A DNA stretch of 11,322 bases from an uncultured Lachnospiraceae bacterium. Lineage in GTDB: Bacteria; Bacillota; Clostridia; Lachnospirales; Lachnospiraceae. The position numbers and the translations under genes were made by a program. The DNA lies in assembly GCA_948468325.1 (NCBI GenBank), contig CAOKHR010000053.1, positions 1 to 11,322 of the forward strand, given 5' to 3'. Positions within the stretch are counted from its first letter, which is position 1; each line of letters begins with the position of its first letter. Below, piece after piece: positions 1 to 7,238 of this stretch. A model generated the notes under the pieces. The model saw only the letters and a list, made by a program, of their open reading frames with translations. It was not told the DNA's origin and did not search any database.

Positions 1-987
1 CACCCAAATATTCTTAAATATTTTCTTTTTATGCAGCACTCCATTTGCAACACAATTTAATGCCACTCCTCCCGCAAGAACCAGATTTTCTGTTTCTTTG
101 CCTGCCAATTCTTTTGCATGGAGTGCCATCAATACGATAACCTCCTCCACTATTTTTTGGACAGACGCCGCCATATCCATTTCTCTCCTCGTAATTACAG
201 ACTCTGGTTCTCTTTTTTCTCCGCCAAAAAGTTTGGCAAATTTTTCGTTTGTCATGGTTCTTCCATATTGATAATCAAAATATTCTAAATTTAATCGATA
301 CGAGCCATCTGGTTTTATATCAATTAATTTCTCTTTAATCAACTCATAATATACAGGATTTCCATACGGCGCCAGCCCCATTAATTTATAATCGCCGGAG
401 TTAACCTTAAAACCGCAAAAATAAGTAAAAGCACTGTATAACAAACCCAGGGAATGCGGATACTCTAACTCCTGTAAAATCCGAATGTGATTTCCGTCAC
501 CATACCCAATCGTTGTAGTCGCATATTCACCAACACCGTCCACAGTAATAATTGCTGCCTTTTGGTAAGGGGATGGAAAAAAAGCAGATGCCGCATGAGA
601 AATATGGTGTTCTGCTACATATAACTTATTTTTTACTCCAAGGCGTCCTATACCCTCAGCTGCCATATGATGAATCCACATTTTTCGATTGATAAGCTGT
701 TCTAATGAAAAATCCAGCAAATCTTTACTGTCTTTTCCTGTATAGCGCAAATTCTGTATAAATCTTCCCATTGTCAAAAGAGGATTATCATAATATATTA
801 CTCCGTCCAAATCTTCCTCGTCTATATTTCCCTCTTGTAAACAATATTCAATTGCATGAACCGGAACAGATGCATCGTGCTTTTTCCGGGTAAACCGTTC
901 TTCCTGTGCAGCTGCAATAATTTCTCCATCCAAAATTAATGCAGCCGCTGCATCATGGTACAGTGCCGATATACCTAATATATACAT
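1..987 (-). CDS. O-carbamoyltransferase, NodU/CmcH/TobZ family (partial, C-terminus beyond left edge)
   Basis: The 329 codons visible here were translated by hand; the frame is open to base 1, so the C-terminal part is missing. The family transfers a carbamoyl group from carbamoyl phosphate, via carbamoyl-adenylate, to a hydroxyl of a sugar or antibiotic. Visible ASKHA/Kae1-like hallmarks are the N-terminal GISALYHDAAAAL (residues 5-17), EERFTRKKHD (29-38), the H-x3-H metal-site type motif EHHISHAASAFFPSP (126-140; H127, H131), the ITVDGVGE strand (147-154), KLMGLAPYG (201-209) and the late motif LAGGVALNCVANG (304-316). The YrdC-like carbamoyl-adenylate-forming region expected at the C-terminus would lie outside. 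The ATG at 987 has a good Shine-Dalgarno GAGAGGAAG at 996-1004, 8 bp away. It follows the SGNH gene by 36 bp and is probably the next gene of the same operon. The likely acceptor is a sugar made or modified by the neighbouring enzymes. The family call is firm; the acceptor is unknown. Confidence 0.93.
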   Translation of the reverse strand, partial: MYILGISALYHDAAAALILDGEIIAAAQEERFTRKKHDASVPVHAIEYCLQEGNIDEEDLDGVIYYDNPLLTMGRFIQNLRYTGKDSKDLLDFSLEQLINRKMWIHHMAAEGIGRLGVKNKLYVAEHHISHAASAFFPSPYQKAAIITVDGVGEYATTTIGYGDGNHIRILQELEYPHSLGLLYSAFTYFCGFKVNSGDYKLMGLAPYGNPVYYELIKEKLIDIKPDGSYRLNLEYFDYQYGRTMTNEKFAKLFGGEKREPESVITRREMDMAASVQKIVEEVIVLMALHAKELAGKETENLVLAGGVALNCVANGVLHKKKIFKNIWV

Positions 988-1023
988 AAATTACACTTCC
1001 TCTCATTAGCTTTTTTAGCACAA

Positions 1024-2766
1024 CTAAAAAAATCTCTGTATGTCCGGCATAATCACTTCATACACTTTGTTTGCAATAATCTGATTTGCTTTATCTGTGT
1101 AGTGGCATGCGTCCATATACATTCCTTCCTGATGTTCAAACAACCTCATAAGATTTACATAGCCATCTTTATCATTCACATAACAAGCAAAACCGCTCTT
1201 TCCTATGATAGTTCTTTCACCTTCAAAGACGCTTTTCTCACGTATGGACATATCTTCCATCAAAATATTCATTGGCTGCAAAAAACTAAAGAATTTTGCT
1301 CCATAAAATTCAACCATCCGTTTTAGCAGTTTTATATTTCTGCTCCAAAAATCATACAATGATTCTTCGTTATACACACCACTGCAGTACTTTCCCTGCG
1401 GTGCCTGCTCTGCTATCAATCGAAGAAGCCGCTCCTCGTTGAACTGATTTTCAGCGCATTTGTAAAAAACATTGTTCACGCCGCTCATGCTTACCACGAT
1501 CTGAGGCTTCAAAATATACCCGTCTCTTAAAAAACGTAATATTTCAGCCGCAATATCATTGCCTGTATGCGCACCATTATAAATGATTGTTCTGATGCCG
1601 TTTTCAGATAATTTATAATATAATTTACTTACCCAGTTTTCCGGATGATAAACCTCTGATGAAGTAGATCCCCCCAAAATCATTATCCTGACTCTTTCTT
1701 TCTCGTTTCTGCCATACACTTTCCATCCCGGCATTCCCTGTTGATACAATATACTGCCGCCTACCAGAGGATCCGGGTATTCCTTCAATTTTGACAACAT
1801 CTGATCTCCGGAAAATTTATAGCCTGCAAGAGCCGTATAGTTTTCTTTTTCTAAAGAAAATCCTGCAAATTCCACATTCTCCCTGGCATCTATCAAATGT
1901 TCCGGAAATTCTTCATTTATAATTACCAGCTTATCATCTACACCCTCATACGCCACATCAAAGATACTTTGTATGTTTTCCTGCTTATCCGACGCCTCAT
2001 TAACATACCCGCTGACTTCCACGCCATACATATGCAATACACTCTGTATCAGTTCTGAAACCAAATTCTTTTTGCCATACAGGTATATTCTCCTGTGTTT
2101 CCTGATTGCCAGATCTACACATTGAACCAGCATAATGTTTTGTACATCCAATAAGCCTGCAGGAGCAACGCCGAAAATATTTTCCATCGCCAGATAAACC
2201 TGTCCCTGATAATCCGAAAGACTTTCCAAAATTTCCCATCTGTACCGCGGCTGTTTCACACTGATCAAAACGGCGCAATCCTCATATTGCCGCAGCTCTG
2301 AAACTTCTATTACTTTCTTTCCTGCGTGCGTCTCCTTCTCTCTTTTGGTGACACAATACAATTCAATTTCCAAATTTTCTTTCGCCAGCGCTGCTGCAAG
2401 ACAATCCGAACCGTCTCCGGTACCATAAACGATAAGCCTGCTTTTTCTCAATTCCTCGTTTATTCCGCGTGCATCTTTCCAATACAATGCCCTGACCCCT
2501 GTCAGCATAGGAAAAACATTTTCTGACACCGTATCGGAAACAAGAAGAATTGCATCCTTTTCCTGCTTTATCCGGCTTAAAGCAACGACAGGCCTGTTCA
2601 TATATCTCTCTGCTGCATGCGGCTCCTGTAAAGTTACAAATCCACATATATCAATCCTTCTGAACGCCAGCATCATAAACAAAATAACAGAATCCCTGTT
2701 AATATTCCATATATATATTTTTTTATCTTTGTATTCTTCTTTCAAAGTATCATACGCATATATCAT
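1024..2766 (-). CDS. SGNH-hydrolase-fold protein with three N-terminal Rossmann-like modules
   Basis: A 580-residue protein in two parts. Residues about 355-575 carry all SGNH/GDSL blocks: GGSTSS (365-370, nucleophile Ser367), YNGAHTGND (396-404, block II glycine), SGVNN (428-432, the G-x-N of block III) and DACH (552-555, catalytic Asp/His). Such domains remove or transfer acyl groups on carbohydrates. Residues about 16-310 hold three tandem Rossmann-like units starting at IYIW (17), LIVYGTGDG (111) and RIYLYG (226). Each has a first strand, a helix, then a second strand ending in a (C/S)GFV-like or equivalent motif. They resemble the N-terminal domain of PglD-type sugar acetyltransferases, and the first lacks the glycine-rich turn. 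No signal peptide or membrane segment is evident, so it probably acts in the cytoplasm. The ATG abuts the upstream stop (TAAATG), which suggests translational coupling; the nearest purine-rich stretch is AAAGGGATG, further than usual. Esterase or acyltransferase activity cannot be told apart here. Confidence 0.85.
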   Translation of the reverse strand: MIYAYDTLKEEYKDKKIYIWNINRDSVILFMMLAFRRIDICGFVTLQEPHAAERYMNRPVVALSRIKQEKDAILLVSDTVSENVFPMLTGVRALYWKDARGINEELRKSRLIVYGTGDGSDCLAAALAKENLEIELYCVTKREKETHAGKKVIEVSELRQYEDCAVLISVKQPRYRWEILESLSDYQGQVYLAMENIFGVAPAGLLDVQNIMLVQCVDLAIRKHRRIYLYGKKNLVSELIQSVLHMYGVEVSGYVNEASDKQENIQSIFDVAYEGVDDKLVIINEEFPEHLIDARENVEFAGFSLEKENYTALAGYKFSGDQMLSKLKEYPDPLVGGSILYQQGMPGWKVYGRNEKERVRIMILGGSTSSEVYHPENWVSKLYYKLSENGIRTIIYNGAHTGNDIAAEILRFLRDGYILKPQIVVSMSGVNNVFYKCAENQFNEERLLRLIAEQAPQGKYCSGVYNEESLYDFWSRNIKLLKRMVEFYGAKFFSFLQPMNILMEDMSIREKSVFEGERTIIGKSGFACYVNDKDGYVNLMRLFEHQEGMYMDACHYTDKANQIIANKVYEVIMPDIQRFF

Positions 2767-3750
2767 TTAACCTAACATCCCTTTCTGTTTTTCGCCAAAC
2801 ATTCTAATTTCCTCTGTCAGCCTTGCCTGCAGCAGAATTTCTTCATACGCTTTTTTTCGCAGCTCTGCATCTGCAATCTCCGCCAGGAACATTTCTATGG
2901 AGTGCTGAAAATGAGAATCCTCTTTCAGATAAATTTGTTCTTCTCCATCCGATGTCTCAACTTTCACAGACGGCCGGAAAACATCCGGAGCAGTAAAAAT
3001 CCGGTTCGTAGAAAGACGTCCCCTGCTGCCCCAGACTTCAAGGCTGCACCGATAAGAACAGTCCATGCCAAATCCTGCCTGGCAGACTACGCCCTCCTCA
3101 TTTGAAAAAGATGCGCTTCCATACATATCCACCTCATACCCCGGCAGACTATGAAGTTCTGCTCCGTCTACTTTTATGGTATCGCCCAACAGAACTGCCG
3201 CAAGCTTTGCCGTATAACCTCCTGCATCAAGCAGTGCTCCGCCGCCCAACGCTTTATTATATCGAAAATCATTCTTCTCTCTCAGAGGGAATCCAAAATC
3301 CGTCCTTATAAGACGAATGTCTCCGATTTTGCCTCCTGAAAGAATGTCTTTGATTGCTTTTATCTGGGAATGATACTGAAACATATAATTCTCATGCAGT
3401 GCAAGATGCTTACAATCCGCCAGTTCTGTTAATTCCATGCTGAGAGAATATTGAATGGTTGACCGCTTTTCCACCAGAACATGCTTTCCATGCTGCAAAG
3501 CTTCTTTTGCCCATGTATAATGGAGCGCCGGAGGCTGCGGAATATATACGGCGTCAATATCCTGACGCAAAAGCAGCTTTTCAAAATTGTCCTCTGCTTC
3601 CAGATTATATTTGCGGCAAAAAGGTTCCAATTTTGTTTTATCATATTCTTCCGCAACTGCAGCCACCTGCAGGCCTTCTATCTGTCCGGCCGCCGGCATA
3701 AATCTTCTGTAGGCAATTTCCGAACACCCTAAAATACCCAATCTTACCAT
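2767..3750 (-). CDS. Gfo/Idh/MocA family oxidoreductase, NDP-hexose ketoreductase-like
   Basis: A 327-residue NAD(P)-dependent oxidoreductase, a normal family length. The N-terminal Rossmann motif is GILGCSEIA (5-13). The catalytic-lysine motif is VEKR (93-96, Lys95), then ENYMFQYHSQ (120-129), and GGGALLDAGGY (169-179) supplies the conserved Tyr179. The GC(S/A)xIAxRRxxPA start and the MFxxHSQ and GGGALLD-x-G-x-Y motifs recall NDP-3-keto-6-deoxyhexose ketoreductases of the KijD10 type, as I know that family, so reduction of a keto group on a nucleotide sugar is the best guess. Two oddities: Pro after EK is replaced by Arg96, and the usual third glycine of the dinucleotide motif is Ser10. The frame is open for 17 codons further upstream (to 3801), but the ATG at 3750 is preferred: it has an AAGGAG site 6 bp away and directly begins the Rossmann strand. 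It lies 10 bp after the aminotransferase and directly abuts the SGNH gene. Confidence 0.9.
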   Translation of the reverse strand: MVRLGILGCSEIAYRRFMPAAGQIEGLQVAAVAEEYDKTKLEPFCRKYNLEAEDNFEKLLLRQDIDAVYIPQPPALHYTWAKEALQHGKHVLVEKRSTIQYSLSMELTELADCKHLALHENYMFQYHSQIKAIKDILSGGKIGDIRLIRTDFGFPLREKNDFRYNKALGGGALLDAGGYTAKLAAVLLGDTIKVDGAELHSLPGYEVDMYGSASFSNEEGVVCQAGFGMDCSYRCSLEVWGSRGRLSTNRIFTAPDVFRPSVKVETSDGEEQIYLKEDSHFQHSIEMFLAEIADAELRKKAYEEILLQARLTEEIRMFGEKQKGMLG

Positions 3751-3756
3751 ATGCCA

Positions 3757-3762
3757 CTCCTT
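3757..3762 (-). promoter_or_regulatory. Ribosome binding site fixing the oxidoreductase start
   Basis: On the minus strand the sequence TAAGGAGTGGCATATG contains AAGGAG six bases before the ATG at 3750. The first two A bases of the site belong to the TAA stop codon of the aminotransferase (3761-3763), so termination and re-initiation are physically coupled. The site supports 3750 over the upstream in-frame ATG at 3801, which would lie inside the aminotransferase coding sequence. Confidence 0.8.
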
Positions 3763-4885
3763 ACTTTTTATATAATGACCGAATAATCCTGCATATACCA
3801 TCTACATCTTCCAACTCCAGATCCGAATAGCACGGCAGTGTCAATACCCGTTTTGAAATGTAAGAGGCAGCCGGAACATCTGATTGAATCCCCATTTCTT
3901 TTATACATTCAAAATCGCTGCACAACGGATAAAAATATTTTCGGACAAAAACATTGTGCTTTGCCAGTTCTTCCATGACCATATCACAGGTAACGCCTGT
4001 ATTCTGTTCTTCCAGAACAATTGGAAAATAAGCGAAATTCGATACTACATCCTGTTGTATGACATTTAATTTTAAACCATCTATTCCCTCAAGATGTTCC
4101 CTGTATCTTTCCGCGACGCTTTTTCTCTTTGCAATATATTCATCAAAATGCTTCAGGTTGCACAATCCCATTGCCGCATGCATGTCCGTCATCTTAGCGT
4201 TTGTCCCGATATAGGGAACCTTATCTGTATGAACAATCTGCCCAAACTGCCGCAAACCCTCTAAATATTGCGTTTTACTGCCGTCTGCATAAGCAATGCA
4301 GCCGCCTTCCACAGTATTTAAAACTTTGGTGGCATGAAAACTGAACATTGTCATATCTCCATACTGCGCGATATTTTTCCCTTTATATGTTTCTCCAAAA
4401 GCATGCGCTCCGTCATAAATAACTTTTAAATGATAACGGTCTGCTATATTCTGAATTCTTTCAACATCACATACATTTCCATATACGTGAACCGGAACAA
4501 TTGCACATGTTTTTTCTGTAATCAGACTTTCCAGTTTGTCACAGTCAATCGTGTAATCATCTTTTTTTATATCACAAAAAACAGGCGTCAGACCATTTCT
4601 TAAGATAGCCTGTGTCGTGGAACCAAATGTAAACGGAGTTGTAATAACCTCTCCGCTCAACTGCCATGACTCCAGACCCAGCTCCAATGCCAGATGTCCG
4701 TTTGCAAATAACGTCACATTAGAAACACCCATAAACTGTTCCAGTTTGGCCTGAAATCTGTTATGCTTGGGCCCCTGATGTGTCATAATCCCCGTTTCCC
4801 ACATATCTTTAATTTCTTCAACAAATTCTTCCACTGAAGGCAGAGACGGCCTTGCGACATATATTTTTTTTGAACCATCCAACAT
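3761..4885 (-). CDS. PLP-dependent sugar aminotransferase, DegT/DnrJ/EryC1/StrS family (VioA-like)
   Basis: A 374-residue aspartate-aminotransferase-fold enzyme that transfers an amino group, usually from glutamate, to a keto carbon of a nucleotide sugar. The PLP Schiff-base lysine is Lys187 in FSFHATKVLNTVEGG (181-195). Asp158, which pairs with the pyridine nitrogen, and His161 lie in YDGAHAFG (157-164). Other family blocks are ARPSLPS (11-17), LFANGHLAL (59-67), EVITTPFTF (79-87) and PVHVYGNVCDVERI (131-144). The ARPSLPS start and the HVYGN and SFHATK wording fit the branch that includes dTDP-4-keto-6-deoxyglucose aminotransferases (VioA-like) better than the perosamine synthase branch; this is a recollection-based judgement. 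The ATG at 4885 has GGAAGGAG 8 bp upstream. It sits 29 bp after the epimerase and 10 bp before the ketoreductase, as expected for consecutive steps on one amino sugar. The family is secure; the substrate is not. Confidence 0.93.
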   Translation of the reverse strand: MLDGSKKIYVARPSLPSVEEFVEEIKDMWETGIMTHQGPKHNRFQAKLEQFMGVSNVTLFANGHLALELGLESWQLSGEVITTPFTFGSTTQAILRNGLTPVFCDIKKDDYTIDCDKLESLITEKTCAIVPVHVYGNVCDVERIQNIADRYHLKVIYDGAHAFGETYKGKNIAQYGDMTMFSFHATKVLNTVEGGCIAYADGSKTQYLEGLRQFGQIVHTDKVPYIGTNAKMTDMHAAMGLCNLKHFDEYIAKRKSVAERYREHLEGIDGLKLNVIQQDVVSNFAYFPIVLEEQNTGVTCDMVMEELAKHNVFVRKYFYPLCSDFECIKEMGIQSDVPAASYISKRVLTLPCYSDLELEDVDGICRIIRSLYKK

Positions 4886-4914
4886 AATGCCTGCTCCTTC
4901 CTTTTATTCCATTA

Positions 4915-6015
4915 TCACCGTTTCTTTTGATTTTCATCTGTATATCCGGCATACCATTGTGCAAACTTCCGTATTCCTTCCTGCAAAGAAGTTTTTGGAG
5001 TAAATCCAAAGTCTTTTTCTGATTCAGAAATATCTGCATACGTAATCTCCACATCTCCGGGCTGCATAGGCACATATTCCTTATGGCCTTCAAAGTCAAA
5101 ATCATCTGGCAGAACACCCGCACATACCAATTCCTCCTGCAAAATACGGACAAAATCAAGCAGTGTTTCCGGATGATTATTTCCAAGGTTATAAATTTTG
5201 TATTTTACCCCTTCTTTATTTTGAATCGGCTGCTTTTGCATCACAGCTGTGATTCCATTTACTATATCATCAATATAAGTAAAATCTCTTTTACATTTTC
5301 CATAATTATATATTTTAATTGTTTCTCGGTTTTTCCACTTATCTGCAAAGGAATAATACGCCATATCCGGACGTCCCTGAGGGCCGTATACCGTAAAAAA
5401 CCTCAAGCCGGTGGAAGGTATTCCATACAGCTTCGCATATGCATATGCCAGTATTTCATCTGATTTCTTTGTTGCCGCATAAAGTGAAACAGGACAATCT
5501 GTACCATCTTCCGTTCGATAAGGATAGCTCAGACGATTCCCATACACAGAGCTGGAACTGGCATATACCAGATGCTCTACGTTATTTTCAGAATCACTCT
5601 GACTATGTCTGCACGCCTCAAGAATATTATAAAATCCAATGATATTGGATTCTATATACGCATCCGGATGGTCAATTGAATAGCGCACTCCCGCCTGTGC
5701 AGCCAGATTAACTACAACGGCAGGATGGTATTGCTTCATAATATCTTCCACCAATTGTTTGTCGCAAATATTTCCTTTTATAAATTGAAATCTGCTTTTT
5801 TTATCCGCCAGGGCAATCTGCTTTAACCGTTCTTCCTTCAGCGACACATCATAATAATCATTCATATTATCAATGCCGATAATCTTATTGGTTAATCCAA
5901 GGCTCAAAAGAGCTTTTGTCAGATGCGAACCTATAAATCCCGCTGCTCCTGTAATAAAAACTGTTTTTCCGCTTAAATCAATCTCTCTTTTTTCCAAAAT
6001 ATATTTATACCTCAT
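4915..6015 (-). CDS. NAD-dependent epimerase, UDP-glucuronate 4-epimerase-like SDR
   Basis: A 366-residue extended short-chain dehydrogenase. It shows the NAD-binding TGAAGFIGSHL (22-32), LAAQAGVRYS (104-113), the catalytic serine region YASSSSVYG (151-159) and Y-x3-K in LYAATKKS (178-185; Tyr179, Lys183). TGLRFFTVYGPQGRPDMAYY (202-221) and RDFTYIDDIVNGI (243-255) are the signature blocks of UDP-glucuronate/UDP-galacturonate 4-epimerases (CapI/LspL type), although the usual Trp after GP is Gln213. It probably supplies a hexuronic acid or related nucleotide sugar to the pathway. The chosen ATG overlaps the end of the WcbI gene by 11 bp (ATGAGGTATAA) and lacks a clear Shine-Dalgarno. The first 14 residues precede the conserved fold, so translation may rely on coupling or may start at a TTG seven codons in. 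NDP-glucose 4-epimerase activity is a less likely alternative. Confidence 0.92.
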   Translation of the reverse strand: MRYKYILEKREIDLSGKTVFITGAAGFIGSHLTKALLSLGLTNKIIGIDNMNDYYDVSLKEERLKQIALADKKSRFQFIKGNICDKQLVEDIMKQYHPAVVVNLAAQAGVRYSIDHPDAYIESNIIGFYNILEACRHSQSDSENNVEHLVYASSSSVYGNRLSYPYRTEDGTDCPVSLYAATKKSDEILAYAYAKLYGIPSTGLRFFTVYGPQGRPDMAYYSFADKWKNRETIKIYNYGKCKRDFTYIDDIVNGITAVMQKQPIQNKEGVKYKIYNLGNNHPETLLDFVRILQEELVCAGVLPDDFDFEGHKEYVPMQPGDVEITYADISESEKDFGFTPKTSLQEGIRKFAQWYAGYTDENQKKR

Positions 6016-7183
6016 AACACCAAAATAAATATTCTTCTATATACTGTGAAAAATCCATATCGCGGCATATCTTTTTCCCTACTATGCTCTTTCTGATAAA
6101 TGTTTCTTCCCATCGCAGTCCGAGTACATTCTTAACAACCGGATATACCGGATCTTCATTGGCATCCAAAAAAGAATCTTCACTGTTAAATATGTTTTCA
6201 TCATCTATGCCAAGTTTCTTTAATACACCTATACTAATTTGTTTTATAATATTATCACAGGGATGATACATATCATAAAACAGCTTTTCATCTTTATAAT
6301 GTTTCAATATAAAATCTACAATCTTTATATCCCATGCCTGCTCCCTTACACGGATTTTTTCGATATAATACCTGAAATTCTCTCTTATCTCATTTTCTTC
6401 TATTGGCACTCCTTTGCAAAATTCTTCAATCTCTTTTTTATCCATACCGTTTTCCATACATTTATCAATAATGCTGTCCGCCCAGGGAAACATAGAAAAT
6501 ACATCTGTACCATTATTTATTTTTCTGTCCCGTAAATTCTCCCCTACTCCTATTTGAGGAAATAAAAATTTTCCCAACCCAAACAAATTAGGAACCACAA
6601 TCTCTTCCACATCCGGACACATATTCTGTCTCAAATACTCATCCGAAAAATAATATCCCCATGCATTCTCCTTTCTAATATCCTGATGAATCCACACATC
6701 ACAATTTTTAATCCCGCTTTCTGACACTCTTTTCTCCTTATTTAAGTAAATCGGAGGATTCGGATATATGGAATAATTATCAAAAAACTGTTTGGAACTC
6801 ATCAAAAACGAACGAATAGTCGCCATATGACAATTCCCATGTAACAATGCAACTTTCTTATATAACCATTCATAATATATATAATCGTCAAATTCACGTA
6901 AACCACTTTCGCGCAGCTGTCTGGAAATTTCGGGATAAACCCTGTCACTCGTCGCTACTAATATAAAATTCCCAGTTATTTTTTCTTTTGTTGGTTTATA
7001 AACCGAATAACCGCAAAACGTTTTTTCCAAACAATTATTATTCAAAAAATATTTTATAAAAACATTCTTATTTTTCAAATGATATAAGCATTTCACTGCA
7101 TGAAGCGCCGTTCCGAATACAACAATGGAATCACCTTTTATTTTTTCTATAAACTCCTCTTTTATTCCATAATAATCCTTCAT
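6005..7183 (-). CDS. WcbI-family putative polysaccharide acetyltransferase with N-terminal Rossmann-like module
   Basis: A 392-residue two-part protein. Residues about 17-108 form a PglD_N/Rossmann-like module: VVFGTALHAV (21-30), a second strand IKYFL (43-47), then CGYSVY (57-62) and FILVATSD (73-80). From about 110 it shows VALLHGNCHMATIRSFL (111-127), whose HGNC(H/Q) core marks WcbI-type proteins, and FYDMYHPCDNI (302-312), whose YHP motif also fits. WcbI is needed for Burkholderia capsule biosynthesis and is regarded as a putative acetyltransferase, so O-acylation of a glycan is the inferred role. No signal peptide or membrane helix is seen. The ATG at 7183 has AGAGGAGA about 5 bp upstream. 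The DNA is clearly more AT-rich than the epimerase to ketoreductase block, a trait shared with the gene upstream. The 3' end overlaps the epimerase start. The catalytic call rests on few motifs. Confidence 0.78.
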   Translation of the reverse strand: MKDYYGIKEEFIEKIKGDSIVVFGTALHAVKCLYHLKNKNVFIKYFLNNNCLEKTFCGYSVYKPTKEKITGNFILVATSDRVYPEISRQLRESGLREFDDYIYYEWLYKKVALLHGNCHMATIRSFLMSSKQFFDNYSIYPNPPIYLNKEKRVSESGIKNCDVWIHQDIRKENAWGYYFSDEYLRQNMCPDVEEIVVPNLFGLGKFLFPQIGVGENLRDRKINNGTDVFSMFPWADSIIDKCMENGMDKKEIEEFCKGVPIEENEIRENFRYYIEKIRVREQAWDIKIVDFILKHYKDEKLFYDMYHPCDNIIKQISIGVLKKLGIDDENIFNSEDSFLDANEDPVYPVVKNVLGLRWEETFIRKSIVGKKICRDMDFSQYIEEYLFWCYEV

Positions 7184-7238
7184 ACCGTTCTCCTCTTCAT
7201 CAGATTAACTGCTGCCTTGCATTGCAAAAATTAACGCA

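Noticed and set aside
3751..3801. N-terminal extension of 17 residues on the oxidoreductase starting at an ATG at 3801
   Set aside because: It would overlap the aminotransferase coding sequence by 41 bp and has no ribosome site, while the ATG at 3750 has AAGGAG at ideal spacing and begins the Rossmann strand.
5083..5642. Plus-strand open frames of 126 and 67 residues opposite the epimerase
   Set aside because: They are antisense to a strongly conserved SDR enzyme and show no family motif, so they are shadow frames.
7217..7227. Dyad TTGCATTGCAA between the sulfotransferase-like and WcbI genes
   Set aside because: Five-base arms in AT-rich DNA are expected by chance, and there is no promoter or T-run beside it.
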